Notes under the pieces: model-generated | What the model was told of the DNA's origin: nothing | The model's database searches: none | What the model saw: the letters and a program-made list of their open reading frames with translations, nothing else | Translations under genes and position numbers: made by a program | Shown: positions 17,455 to 26,781 of the stretch, piece by piece | How positions within the stretch are numbered: the first letter of the stretch is position 1 | Layout: the number at the start of each line of letters is the position of its first letter | Source: CAZCEC01 sp964497615 | GTDB lineage: Bacteria; Chloroflexota; Anaerolineae; Anaerolineales; UBA6663 | Length of the DNA stretch: 64,000 nucleotides | Reading direction: 5' to 3' | Assembly (NCBI GenBank): GCA_964497615.1 | Contig: CAZCEC010000025.1 | Coordinates: 1-64,000, forward strand

Positions 17455-18447
17455 GTGAACATCTTCGTCGGCATCATCTTGTCCATCCTGTTCGGCATCA
17501 TCCCCATGGCCATCCTGGCGGCGGTGCTCACCTTCTTCGACCGCTACGAGAAGGAGCCGATCTGGCTGATGATCGGCGTGTTCCTGTGGGGTTTCTTCAT
17601 CGCGGCCGGCGTCTCCATCATCTTCAACACCATCTTTGGTGTCAGCTTGTTCGTGGTGTCGGGCAGCGAAGGGCTGGCCAACGTCGGCACCGCCGTCATC
17701 TCCGCGCCCGTCGTCGAGGAAACCGTCAAGGGATTGGCGGTGCTGATCGTGTTCCTTTACTTCCGCCACGAGTTCGACTCCATCCTCGACGGCGTGGTGT
17801 ATGGCAGCCTGGTGGGCTTTGGCTTTGCGGCCGCCGAAAACATCAACTACATCTTCACGGGCTTCCTCAGCGGTGGGGCCGAGGGCCTGGTCGCCCTCAT
17901 CTTTGTGCGCGTGCTGCTGATCCCGTTCCTGCACGCCACGCTCACCTCCTTCACCGGCATCGGCCTGGCCGTCGGCCGGCTCAGTCATGGCTGGCTGCGT
18001 TTTGTCGCGCCCGTGCTGGGCTACCTGGCTGCTATCTTCTTCCATTTCACTCATAACCTGCTTGCCAGCCTGGGCGATCCCCTCATCTGCCTGTTCGGCA
18101 GCGTGCTCGACTGGATCGGCTTCCTGGGTATGTTCATCCTGATCCTGGTGCTGATGTGGCGCGAAGGCAAGGTCATGCGCGACCATCTGGTGGACGAAGT
18201 GCAGTTGGGCACGCTCTCCCAGGCCCAGTATCACTCGGCCACCTCCCTGGTGGGCCAGGTGGGCGCGCGCTGGGGCGCACTGGCCGGCGGGCGCTGGCGG
18301 CAGGGAGCTCGCTTCTACGACCTACTGGGCGAGTTGGCGTTCAAGAAGTACCAGTTGGCGCGCCTGGGGCCGGGGCACGAGCGCGACGCGGCCGCCGCTA
18401 TCGAGAAACTGCGCGGCAGGATCGGCGAGGTCAGCCCGGGCCTATGA
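17455..18447 (+). CDS. PrsW-family intramembrane protease
   Basis: A 330-aa polytopic protein of the PrsW/CPBP-like family, which cleaves membrane anti-sigma factors in Bacillus. The motifs are VVEETVKG, FYFRHEFDSILDGVVYG, the FGFAAAEN segment and FHFTHN, giving the conserved Glu and His residues inside membrane helices. It starts at GTG 17455 with a strong AGGAGG site at 17442-17447. The C-terminal 80 residues are soluble and partly helical. No anti-sigma factor gene is adjacent, so the substrate is unknown. Confidence 0.87.
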   Translation: MNIFVGIILSILFGIIPMAILAAVLTFFDRYEKEPIWLMIGVFLWGFFIAAGVSIIFNTIFGVSLFVVSGSEGLANVGTAVISAPVVEETVKGLAVLIVFLYFRHEFDSILDGVVYGSLVGFGFAAAENINYIFTGFLSGGAEGLVALIFVRVLLIPFLHATLTSFTGIGLAVGRLSHGWLRFVAPVLGYLAAIFFHFTHNLLASLGDPLICLFGSVLDWIGFLGMFILILVLMWREGKVMRDHLVDEVQLGTLSQAQYHSATSLVGQVGARWGALAGGRWRQGARFYDLLGELAFKKYQLARLGPGHERDAAAAIEKLRGRIGEVSPGL

Positions 18448-18492
18448 CCGACCGCCTTCATCAACCCAAGACCGTCGCCCTTCACACCTCTA

Positions 18493-18742
18493 TGCGAGTT
18501 GTCACTCCGAACCCGCTTCAGCCCGCCGGCCCAGGCGCGATCCCGGCGCGGGTGAGGAATCTGGCGCGCTGGCCCGGTGCGAGTTGTCATTCCGAACCCG
18601 CCTCAGCCCGCCGGCCCAGGCGCGATCCCGGCGCGGGTGAGGAATCTGGCGCGCTGGCCCGGTGCGAGTTGTCATTCCGAACCCGCCTCAGCCCGCCGGC
18701 CCAGGCGCGATCCCGGCGCGGGTGAGGAATCTGGCGCGCTGG
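18493..18742. repeat. Three tandem copies of an 85-bp intergenic repeat
   Basis: Units start at 18493, 18578 and 18663, exactly 85 bp apart. Copies 2 and 3 are identical over almost the whole unit; copy 1 differs at two positions and copy 3 lacks the last few bases. Each carries tgtcattccgaa near the start and gtgaggaatct near the end, a signature I know from dispersed intergenic repeats of other bacterial genomes. The array fills most of the 354-nt gap between the protease and tRNA genes. Confidence 0.92.
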
Positions 18743-18761
18743 AACCCAGTCTCAAGCGCCG

Positions 18762-18791
18762 TTGAACCCCAATCCTGAGTCATGGTAGAAT
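18762..18791 (+). promoter_or_regulatory. tRNA-Arg promoter
   Basis: TTGAAC (18762-18767) and TAGAAT (18786-18791) are 18 bp apart, with a TG just upstream of the -10 (extended -10). The predicted transcription start is a few bases before the mature tRNA 5' end, so the tRNA has its own promoter. Confidence 0.75.
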
Positions 18792-18801
18792 TCAGGCGTT
18801 C

Positions 18802-18873
18802 GCCCCCGTAGCTCAGTGGATAGAGCGCTACCCTCCGGAGGTAGATGCCGGTGTTCGAGTCACCGCGGGGGCA
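18802..18873 (+). tRNA. tRNA-Arg (anticodon CCG)
   Basis: A full cloverleaf can be drawn: acceptor GCCCCCG/CGGGGGC with discriminator A, D stem GCTC/GAGC, anticodon stem CTACC/GGTAG around loop CTCCGGA (anticodon CCG), and T arm CGGTG/CACCG with TTCGAGT loop. 72 nt; the CCA is not encoded. It reads CGG codons. Confidence 0.96.
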
Positions 18874-18891
18874 CTGGTTGTTGCCCGACGC

Positions 18892-19704
18892 ATGCAGGCG
18901 CCAAACTTATCCGGCCTGAAACCTAACGACCGCCGCGCCGTGGAGGCCTTCGTGGAGGCCCTGCGCCGTGAAGTGGAAGGCCGCCTGCTGCTGCTGGTGC
19001 TGTTCGGCTCCAAGGCGCGCGGCGACGATCAGCCCGACGCCGACATTGACTTCCTCATCGTCACCGAAGGCGACACGCGCGACCTGGAAAAGCGCATCAG
19101 CGTGGTCAGTTCCAGCCTCGACCTTGAACACAACGTCCTCGTCAATGCGCTGATGTTCAGCCGCCAGCGTTGGGCCGACTTTGCCCGCCGCCGGGCCGCC
19201 TTCTGGCAAAACGCCCAGCGCGACGGGATGCTGCTGCTGCGATCCCCGCGCCTGCCAGATGCCCTCGTCAACCCCAGCCTCACCGCCGAGCAGCATCCGG
19301 CCGACCACCGCCCCGAAATCACGGCCTACCTGTCCAGCGCCTGGCAGGCGCTGCGCACCGCCGAGTCGGAGTTCGGCCAGGGCAAGGACTACCAGGTCGT
19401 CGCCAATCGTGCCTACTACGCCATCTTCTACGCCGCCAACGCCCTGCTGGCCACGCAGGGCCGCCAGCGCAGCAAGCACCCCCTCGTGATGGCCCTGTTC
19501 CGCGAAGAGTTCGTCCGCTCTGGCGCGGTGGAGGCATCCTTCATCCGCGACTACGAAGAAGCCATGAAGCGCCGCCACATGAGCGACTACGATCTCACCG
19601 CCGCCATCAGCGCCGACTACGTGCGCGTCGGGCTGGAAGCGGCCCAACGCTTCACTTCCCGCGCCGAGCGCTACCTTAGCGAAAAAGGCTTCCTGGCCGA
19701 GTAA
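18892..19704 (+). CDS. Nucleotidyltransferase-HEPN fusion protein
   Basis: A 270-aa fusion of a minimal nucleotidyltransferase (about residues 10-110; GSKARG at 39-44 and the DxD pair D51/D53) with a C-terminal HEPN domain (about 130-265) of the UPF0332 type (NRAYYAIFYAANALL, later RHMSDYD). In two-gene MNT-HEPN toxin-antitoxin systems the HEPN protein is an RNase and the nucleotidyltransferase modifies and inactivates it; here both sit in one chain. It begins 18 nt after tRNA-Arg and could be partly read through from that promoter. The 3' end overlaps the convergent glycan gene by 34 nt. The role as toxin or sensor is inference. Confidence 0.85.
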   Translation: MQAPNLSGLKPNDRRAVEAFVEALRREVEGRLLLLVLFGSKARGDDQPDADIDFLIVTEGDTRDLEKRISVVSSSLDLEHNVLVNALMFSRQRWADFARRRAAFWQNAQRDGMLLLRSPRLPDALVNPSLTAEQHPADHRPEITAYLSSAWQALRTAESEFGQGKDYQVVANRAYYAIFYAANALLATQGRQRSKHPLVMALFREEFVRSGAVEASFIRDYEEAMKRRHMSDYDLTAAISADYVRVGLEAAQRFTSRAERYLSEKGFLAE

Positions 19705-22700
19705 CTGGCCCACAGCCCCAGCACCGTCACAAACCACATCCGCGCCGGCGGCATCGTCCACCAATAGTGGTCGAACAGGCCGATCACCAGCATCGCCGCC
19801 AGCGCGCCCGCCAGCGCGATCTCGGCGGGATCCGCCTGCTGCCTCCGCCGCCACACTTGCCACGCCAGCGCGCCCAGCACCCCAGCCGCCGCCGCCGCGC
19901 CCGGCCAACCCAACTCCGCCGCGAGCAGCACCAATAGGTTGTGGACCGGCTCCAACGGCAGGTCCACCCCTTCGGCGGCATATAGTCCCACCACAAATCC
20001 CCCGCCCCCCACCCCCGTCCACGGCGCGGCGAGGAACATCTCAATCCCTGCCCGATTGAGCCGTGCTCGGTCCGACAGTGATCGCTGCTCAATCGCGGTG
20101 GTGCCCAATCGGAAACGAGCCGTTATGAGGGGCAGCATTGGCAGGAGCAGGACTAACACCGCCAGCCCGCCCAGCACACCGGCCGCCCAACGGCGCGGCT
20201 GCCCCAGACTTGGCCGCCACCGGGGCCAGCGCCACAACCACAGCCCTCCTGTCGCCGCCGCCATCACCGCCGCCGCCAGCCACGCCGAGCGCGAAAACGT
20301 GAGCAGCAATCCCACGGCTATCAAGCCCGCCGCCGCCAGCCAACCCCGCCCGCGTGTGGCCCAGAAACGCTCAGCGGCCAGGGCCAGTCCCAGCAGTAAG
20401 TACCCGCCCAGGATGTTCGGGTGGCTCAGCGTCCCATAGGCCCTCAGCCATCGCCCGCCATCGGCCTGTGCCACCACGCTCACATTGGACGTCTCCGCCT
20501 GCACCAAACCCGGCCACGGCAGGTTGAGCGGTTGCAGCCAGGCCGTAGTCTGCGTCGCCGCCTGCGCCACCGCCAGCAACGCCTGCCCAACACACACAGC
20601 AACGATGACGCCGCCGGCCAGTCGCGGCGATGGCGGATCGTTGACCAGCATCACATACCACGCCGCCAGCAGCAGCAGGTGCGCCGCCAACGCCGCGGTG
20701 ACAGTTGGCGCCACCGAGCGCCCTGCCGACATGACCACCGCGGCAAAGATGGCCAACAGGACCAGCCCCACGCCCCGCGGCCCCGCCCGAATGGCCCCGC
20801 CCCGCAAGGCTCGCTCCACCAGCCACAGCGCCACCGTCGCCGCCGCGGCCACATCTGCCAGGAACAGCATGGCGCTCTGATACACGAAATAGACCCACGG
20901 CGTGTCGCCCTGGTACAGCGCGTGGAACCACCACAGGGTCATCAGCCCGATCGTCGCCGCCCAGCCCCAGTTTCGCAACGTGCTCGTCCGTGCCGCCAGC
21001 CGCTCCCGAGTCCACTTGGCGCGCCACCACCACCAGGGCCGGTCCGCCGCCCGGAGCGCCACCGACAGGGCCAGCACCCCCAGCGGAGCCAGCCCCCACC
21101 ACACCGCGGCGGGTGAGCCATTGAGTCCAGGCGCGGGCGCCACCCGCACCGGCCGCACCCCCGGCTGCTCCCACAATTGCACCTGCCCCACGTCATAGCG
21201 ATAGACCCAGCCCGTGGCCTCGAGCACCGGCTCATAGTGGGCATGATGGACGAATGCCCAACGCGCCCCATAGTCATCAGCCCGCGCCAGGAACGGGCCG
21301 GCCTCCCACGCCTGGCCCGACCACATGACGGTGTCAATCGCACCGAGACCGCTGAGGCGCAGTTCGGGCAATTGCCGCGCTGTGTGATAGGTGCCGTCCG
21401 GCGTGCCGTTCTCCGTCACTGCCGAGAGCTTCGCCAATTGATCGCCAAAGCCCAGGGTAAAGTACCGGTACGGGCGATTCGCCGTCCGGCCCAGAAACTC
21501 CACCAGCGGTGCGATGTCCACGGGTGGCGGCTGCGCCTGCGAATAGCTGGTCAGCCCGCCGGCCAGCACGGCGCTCGCCAGCATCGCTCCCAGGAAGACC
21601 GTCGCCGCCCTGGCCCTGCGCCGGCACAGGCGTATCAGCCCCGCCGCCGCCAGGATCGCCAGCGCAACAGCCGCCCAGAAGGCAAATCGCTCATACGTCA
21701 GCCAGGCCCAGCCTGCGCCAAACAGTATCCGCGGCAGAGGCGTCGTGCCGCCCAGCCCCAGCACCATCAGTACCAGCGCCAGCCCCCCAAGCGCCAGCAA
21801 GCGCCGGCCCCGCACCCGCACCGCCGCCAGCACGGTACACAGCGCCGCCCACGGCAGCGCCAACAACAGCGGTCCGTACACAGGCAAGAAGAAGAACAAC
21901 ACCGCCCGCACATCGCGCAAGTAGTCGTGGCGGCTCAGATGGTCAATCGGCACCTGCATCGCCTGGCCCTGGCTCCAGGCCAGCATCGGCCACAACACCA
22001 CCGCCACCGCCACCCCCGATAATCCCCCCCACGCCGCCAATCGCCCCAGTATGTGCCCCACAGGCCCGATACCAGACCTGGCCTGCAGCAGCGCCCGCGC
22101 CGCCACCGCCGCACCCGCGAACGGCACCAATAGAAACACTCCGTGGTGCGTGGCACCCGCCAGCGCCGCCAGGCTTACCGCCTGCGCCAGATGCCGCCCG
22201 CGCCCGCCGCGCAAGTAGTCGTAGCCGCGCCGCATCGCCAGCAGCACAATCGCCGTGGCAGTGACGGACGGCAACTGTCCAAACGACCACGTCACCAGGC
22301 TCAGCCCCGGCAGCATGATCATCAGCAGCCCCGCCAGAGTGGCGGCGCGCGGCCCCACCCAGATGCCCGCAAAAGCGCGCGCCGCCAGCGGGAACAGCGC
22401 CAGCACACCCACCTGCACCACCACGTAAGCCGCTTCCTCGCCCGCCCAGCGCCAGGCCCCGGCGTAAGCCGCCGGCTCTGGGCTAAACCAGCGCATCATC
22501 GCCTCCAGCGGCACGGAAAGCAGCGCGATGAGTTGGTGCACCAGGGGCGGGTAGGACGCGACCGAGAACCCCAAATACCAGCGCGGCTCCCACAGGTCGA
22601 ACCACGCCCGGCGGAAGTGGTCGGCCAGAAAGATGTGGACGTAGGTATCGTAGGCGTTACGCTGGATTTGGAGGACGGCGAACGGAACGTTATACAGCAG

Positions 22701-22757
22701 GGAAAGACCCAGCAGCGCCTGTGGGGTTAGGCGAGTCAGGCGGGAGAAGAGCTTCAT
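19671..22757 (-). CDS. Large polytopic protein: membrane glycan domain fused to O-antigen ligase
   Basis: A 1028-aa polytopic membrane protein. The N-terminal half (to about residue 600) resembles bacterial membrane proteins of the 6-pyruvoyl-tetrahydropterin-synthase-related/GT-C-like group, with a long extracytoplasmic loop. The C-terminal half carries the O-antigen ligase/polymerase signature: YGTLSHPNILGGYLLLG, the RSAWLA segment, and APWTGVGGGGF followed by PVHNLLV. It is the last gene of the glycan cluster and may polymerise or transfer the finished glycan. Start 22757 (MKLFSRL) was chosen because it leaves 28 nt after the upstream gene; a start at 22844 would overlap that gene by 59 nt. 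Confidence 0.75.
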   Translation of the reverse strand: MKLFSRLTRLTPQALLGLSLLYNVPFAVLQIQRNAYDTYVHIFLADHFRRAWFDLWEPRWYLGFSVASYPPLVHQLIALLSVPLEAMMRWFSPEPAAYAGAWRWAGEEAAYVVVQVGVLALFPLAARAFAGIWVGPRAATLAGLLMIMLPGLSLVTWSFGQLPSVTATAIVLLAMRRGYDYLRGGRGRHLAQAVSLAALAGATHHGVFLLVPFAGAAVAARALLQARSGIGPVGHILGRLAAWGGLSGVAVAVVLWPMLAWSQGQAMQVPIDHLSRHDYLRDVRAVLFFFLPVYGPLLLALPWAALCTVLAAVRVRGRRLLALGGLALVLMVLGLGGTTPLPRILFGAGWAWLTYERFAFWAAVALAILAAAGLIRLCRRRARAATVFLGAMLASAVLAGGLTSYSQAQPPPVDIAPLVEFLGRTANRPYRYFTLGFGDQLAKLSAVTENGTPDGTYHTARQLPELRLSGLGAIDTVMWSGQAWEAGPFLARADDYGARWAFVHHAHYEPVLEATGWVYRYDVGQVQLWEQPGVRPVRVAPAPGLNGSPAAVWWGLAPLGVLALSVALRAADRPWWWWRAKWTRERLAARTSTLRNWGWAATIGLMTLWWFHALYQGDTPWVYFVYQSAMLFLADVAAAATVALWLVERALRGGAIRAGPRGVGLVLLAIFAAVVMSAGRSVAPTVTAALAAHLLLLAAWYVMLVNDPPSPRLAGGVIVAVCVGQALLAVAQAATQTTAWLQPLNLPWPGLVQAETSNVSVVAQADGGRWLRAYGTLSHPNILGGYLLLGLALAAERFWATRGRGWLAAAGLIAVGLLLTFSRSAWLAAAVMAAATGGLWLWRWPRWRPSLGQPRRWAAGVLGGLAVLVLLLPMLPLITARFRLGTTAIEQRSLSDRARLNRAGIEMFLAAPWTGVGGGGFVVGLYAAEGVDLPLEPVHNLLVLLAAELGWPGAAAAAGVLGALAWQVWRRRQQADPAEIALAGALAAMLVIGLFDHYWWTMPPARMWFVTVLGLWASYSARKPFSLR

Positions 22758-22785
22758 GCGCCGAGGCCCGCGGCCCGACGGTCGG

Positions 22786-23994
22786 CTAAACCAACTGCGA
22801 CCGCGCGGCGGCCTGCACGCGCCGCTGGCCGCGCGCCACGTCAAACAAGCGCAGGTATCCGGCGCAGGTGTGCTCCAGAGTCATGCTGCCCATAACGTGC
22901 AGGTTGTGCCGAGCCAGCGTGGCCTGGCGCGCGGGATCGGCCAGCAGTCCTTCCAACGCCGCGGCCAGCGCGCCCGGGTCGGCCGGCGGAACGTAATCAA
23001 TGCTCAGGCCATCTTCTTCGGTGGACATGCGCAGATCCACCAGGTCGCTCGCCACCACCGGCCGGCCGTACGTCACCGCGCGATACAGCACCGACGAGGC
23101 GCCCGTCGTCGCCAGGTAGGGCAGCGCCACCACGCGCGCCTGCGCGAATAGGCCCCGCAGTTCGCTCTCCGGCCGTGCCCCCAGCCAGCGCACGCCCCGT
23201 GTCCCGGCGCCGTTTCGCGCCAGCATATCCTGGCGCAGGCTCGCCTCATAACCAGCAAAGCGCGGGTGCTCGCTCCCCGCAATCGTCAAGGTTGCTTGTG
23301 GCCGATGCTGGCGCAGGCGCTCGAAGGCTTCCAGCAGGGTCGAAACGCCCTTGAACGGCGCCAGCGAACCAAAGAAGAGAATATCCTCTGGCGGGTCGCC
23401 AGGGTACGGCAGCGCCTCTGGCGCCACGTAGGCGCCGTGCGGGATGTGATGGACGTTGTCTGCGCCGTAGTGCGTTTGCAGCGCCGATTTGTAGCGCCCC
23501 AGCGTGACGCACACCGTGCCCGCGCGCAGCAGCAACTGTGTCGCCGCCCGCGCCCCCAGCGTGGTCAGGTAGCCGTTCTTCGCCCCCACACTGTGCGGCG
23601 GCGTCACTTCAAACACCTGGTGCAAGGTGACGACCGTGGGAACGCCCAGCCGGTTGGCCACAAACGGAGCCAGCAGGCCCAGGAAGTTCACCGCGCGCGA
23701 CGCCCCAAATACCGTGTAGCCCAGATTGAACCAGGCCACGTCCGGCCGCTCGGCGCGCACCCGCCGCGCCAATTGCATCGCACTGAGGTGGTCGTCCCGC
23801 GCCCACGCCCGCCGGATGCGCACCCTCCCGTCCGGCAGCGCCGCGTCGTCCGATGCCGGTTCCGCCGATTGCTGGGCCAGCACGGTGATGGTCTGGAAGC
23901 CATCCCGCCCAGCTAGGCCGCGGACAATATTCCAGCCATATTGTCCAACCCCGGTTAGTTCTGGCGGAAAGGGGGAAACAACACACAGATGCAT
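22786..23994 (-). CDS. Glycosyltransferase family 4
   Basis: A 402-aa GT-B glycosyltransferase. The N-terminal acceptor domain begins MHLCVVSPFPPE with the GVGQYGWN loop; the donor half has LFFGSLAPFKGVSTLLEAF and a C-terminal ASSVLYRAVTYGRPVVASD segment typical of GT4. It probably adds a hexose from a nucleotide sugar on the cytoplasmic face. The start at 23994 was chosen because the conserved beta strand begins there; the longer frame upstream is Arg-rich and non-homologous. Confidence 0.88.
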   Translation of the reverse strand: MHLCVVSPFPPELTGVGQYGWNIVRGLAGRDGFQTITVLAQQSAEPASDDAALPDGRVRIRRAWARDDHLSAMQLARRVRAERPDVAWFNLGYTVFGASRAVNFLGLLAPFVANRLGVPTVVTLHQVFEVTPPHSVGAKNGYLTTLGARAATQLLLRAGTVCVTLGRYKSALQTHYGADNVHHIPHGAYVAPEALPYPGDPPEDILFFGSLAPFKGVSTLLEAFERLRQHRPQATLTIAGSEHPRFAGYEASLRQDMLARNGAGTRGVRWLGARPESELRGLFAQARVVALPYLATTGASSVLYRAVTYGRPVVASDLVDLRMSTEEDGLSIDYVPPADPGALAAALEGLLADPARQATLARHNLHVMGSMTLEHTCAGYLRLFDVARGQRRVQAAARSQLV

Positions 23995-24076
23995 AGAGGC
24001 GGCATTATACCGTGTCGGCATGGCAAGCAGACGCAACGGACATTGATACGAAACCGGCTGGCCAGTGCATTTCTGC

Positions 24077-25180
24077 CTAACCCCGGCCCGCCGCCTCGGC
24101 ATATAACTCGCAGAACGTGCGCTTCGCCCGCGCCAGCCCAAACCCCTCCGCCGCGCGTTCGCGCGCCTCGCGGCCCAGCCTCAGCCAGCGCGCGGGATCA
24201 TCCAGCAGCGCTTCCAGCGCGCCCGCCAGTTCCACCTCGGTGTTGGCCATCGTACCGATCTCCGGCAGCACCCCCACCGGCGTGCCGATGACGGGCCTCC
24301 CGCAGGCGGCGGCCTCCAGCAGCGCCATGCCCTGCGCCTCGTGCCGCGAGGTTTGGACGAACACGCCCGCCTCTGCATACACGCCCGGCAAAGCGCCATG
24401 CTCCACCGCGCCTAAGAATTCCACCCGCCCCTCCAGGCCGAGTTCGGCCGCCAGCGACCTCAGCCTGCCCAACAGCGGACCGTCGCCCGCAATCTGCACC
24501 GTCCAGCCCGGCAAGCGCGCCGCAGTCCTCAGCAGCACAGCCTGATCCTTGACCGGGTACAGCGCGCCCACGTTCAGCGCGGCGTCGGCCGCGGGTGTGG
24601 AGGCCGTCGGGCTGAACCGGTCAAGGTCCACCCCCAGCGGCGCACGCCGGATGCGGTCGTGTGTGGCGTCCGGCACACTTTGCCGGATGAGCCTGAGGAG
24701 ATAATCGGAGCCGCCCGTGACCAGCGCCGCCCGGCCCATCAGCCACCGCCCCAGCAGCCTCCGCCCCGGCAGCAATCCCAATCCATAGCCGATGTCGCGC
24801 AGGCCCACCAGTTCCCCGCCGGCGACGCTCAGCACCACCGGCACCCTCAGCCGTCCGCCGGCCAGCGCGGCCACCCAGCCCGCTTCATCCAGCCAGAAGG
24901 CATGCACCACATCGAACTGGCCGCGCCGGTGCTCGACGGCAATCGCCCGCACCGCCCGCGCCCACAGCCCCGCCGCCCGCGCGCCCAGATGTCGCCGTCC
25001 ATCCATCGCATGCACCGTCGCGCCATACACCCGGTAACAGCCGGCGCGCTCCGGCCAGCGCAGCGTGAAGACATGCACCTCGGCTTCCTGGGACAGCACG
25101 CGCACATAGTCCAGCAGGGCCGGGATGCACCAATCCCGCTCGCTGGAGGAGAAGCCCGGCACCACCAGCGCGATCTTCAC
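24077..25180 (-). CDS. Glycosyltransferase family 4
   Basis: A 367-aa GT4 enzyme. It starts MKIALVVPGFSSSERDWCIPALLDYV, has the GALYPVKDQ donor-domain strand and the EX7E-type motif HEAQGMALLEAAACGRPVIGT. It overlaps the upstream GT39 gene by 4 nt. Sugar and acceptor unknown; context indicates assembly of a lipid-linked surface glycan. Confidence 0.9.
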   Translation of the reverse strand: MKIALVVPGFSSSERDWCIPALLDYVRVLSQEAEVHVFTLRWPERAGCYRVYGATVHAMDGRRHLGARAAGLWARAVRAIAVEHRRGQFDVVHAFWLDEAGWVAALAGGRLRVPVVLSVAGGELVGLRDIGYGLGLLPGRRLLGRWLMGRAALVTGGSDYLLRLIRQSVPDATHDRIRRAPLGVDLDRFSPTASTPAADAALNVGALYPVKDQAVLLRTAARLPGWTVQIAGDGPLLGRLRSLAAELGLEGRVEFLGAVEHGALPGVYAEAGVFVQTSRHEAQGMALLEAAACGRPVIGTPVGVLPEIGTMANTEVELAGALEALLDDPARWLRLGREARERAAEGFGLARAKRTFCELYAEAAGRG

Positions 25181-26778
25181 TCCGCGCCCACCCCTGCCTG
25201 CCCCGCCCGATAAAGCGTCAGGCTGTCAAATGCTTCCAGCGCCTCCAGGCCCGGTCCGGCGCGCAGCCAGGCCACGGTCTGCCCTAGCGGTTCATCCGCC
25301 CACTGCTGCACGATGTTCTCATCATCAACCAGCACATACGTTGGCTGGCCGTCGTCCAGCAATGCCGCAACGTTCTCCGGCGACAGGTCATACAACTCAT
25401 GCGTCTCCAGCGCCGAGTAGTGCTGGAAGGTCGCCGTCATGTTAAACGTCAACAGCCGCGCGCCCGGCGGCAGCAGCGCCTCCACCCGCGCCACCGTGTG
25501 CAGGTCTGCCTGCTTGCGAACGATGAAGCCCTGCGTCAGCCCGACTGCGCCGCCCAGTTGCGCGGCCAGCCCCAGGCCCAGCAGCGCCAACGCCGCCCAC
25601 CGCCAGCGTGGCCCCAGCCAGCCGCGCAGGGTCTCCAGCCCCACGGCCGCCAGCACGGCCAGGGGCGTGAGGTAGGCCAGCGTAAAGCGGAAGTTCTGCC
25701 ACGGCGCGCCGGCATGGAAGCCATACACCAGCAGCGCCCACGCCGCCAACCACCCCAGCGCGCCGCGCCGCCGCACGGCGGTCCACACTCCAGGCAGCAG
25801 CAAGGCGGCCAGCCACGGCGTGAAGTAGTACCGGTGCACTGGCGCCAGGGCGTAGTATAGGCCGTTGGGCAAGCGATACTGTAGCAGCCCGTCGGTCGTC
25901 ACAAACTCGCGCCGCAGGGCGTTGAGCGGGTTCCAGGAGTACACATGCAAGTCCCCGGCGAAGGCCACGCCCTCCCCACCCGGCCCCGGCTGCTGGCGCA
26001 CGGCCGCGATTAGCAGCGGCGACAGGATCACCAGCACCACTGCCGCCGCGAGGCTCAGTTGAACGCCAATTGCTCTTAGCGGCAGGCGCGCGCCCGTGGT
26101 TTCATCACGCCGCAGTGCCACCAGCAGCGCCGCCAGCAGGGCCAGCATAGCCACGAACCCATAAATCCACCGCGACAGCACCGCCACGGCCAGCCCCGCG
26201 GCGGCGAGCACCAGCCACCCTGCCTGCCGAACGCGCGCATACCGGGCCAGCGCCCACGCGCCCAGGGCAGCCGCGCCCACACCGGTGGTATCGGCCATCA
26301 CTACCGCGCTCGATTGCCAAAGCTGCGGGTGGCACGCCGCCATCAGCCCCGCGGCCAGCGGAACCAACCAGCCCGGCCTGCGCCCGTCCGGCTGCGCCAT
26401 CACCCACACTTCCTCGGCCAGGAGCACCGTGCCCACAACCGCCACCATGCCCATCAGCAGGCTGACGCCCACGCCCGCCGCGGGCGTCGTCCCCACGATG
26501 AAGGACGTGAGCGCCACCAGGATCGGATAGCCCGGCGGCCAGAAGAAAGGCGGCGGCTGCAGCGCCCCCAGGCTCTCGCGCAGCGGCCCCATCGCATAGT
26601 CGTAGTACGCAAACGGGTCCTGCCCATACAGCCCATCAAAGCGGCCCGCGACGCACAGCGCCACGACCGGCACTACCAGCGGCAGCCCCAGCAGGCCAAC
26701 GAGCATGCGCCGCCCCCACCCGGCCCGGGGCGCGGCGGACACATCGAGATGCGCACGAGCCGGCGCGGTGCGGTCCAT
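25177..26778 (-). CDS. GT39/PMT-family membrane glycosyltransferase
   Basis: A 533-aa protein with about 10-12 membrane helices and the GT-C features of the ArnT/PMT group: a YGQDPFAYYDY acidic first loop and PPPFFWPPGYP after it. The C-terminal portion is soluble and extracytoplasmic (about residues 430-533). Enzymes of this type use polyprenyl-phosphate sugars outside the membrane. Coupled to the downstream GT4 gene by a 4-nt overlap. Confidence 0.85.
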   Translation of the reverse strand: MDRTAPARAHLDVSAAPRAGWGRRMLVGLLGLPLVVPVVALCVAGRFDGLYGQDPFAYYDYAMGPLRESLGALQPPPFFWPPGYPILVALTSFIVGTTPAAGVGVSLLMGMVAVVGTVLLAEEVWVMAQPDGRRPGWLVPLAAGLMAACHPQLWQSSAVVMADTTGVGAAALGAWALARYARVRQAGWLVLAAAGLAVAVLSRWIYGFVAMLALLAALLVALRRDETTGARLPLRAIGVQLSLAAAVVLVILSPLLIAAVRQQPGPGGEGVAFAGDLHVYSWNPLNALRREFVTTDGLLQYRLPNGLYYALAPVHRYYFTPWLAALLLPGVWTAVRRRGALGWLAAWALLVYGFHAGAPWQNFRFTLAYLTPLAVLAAVGLETLRGWLGPRWRWAALALLGLGLAAQLGGAVGLTQGFIVRKQADLHTVARVEALLPPGARLLTFNMTATFQHYSALETHELYDLSPENVAALLDDGQPTYVLVDDENIVQQWADEPLGQTVAWLRAGPGLEALEAFDSLTLYRAGQAGVGAE

Positions 26779-26781
26779 TCG

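Noticed and set aside
18493..18742. CRISPR array
   Set aside because: The repeat unit is 85 bp with no variable spacers; the units are contiguous tandem copies, and no cas genes are present.
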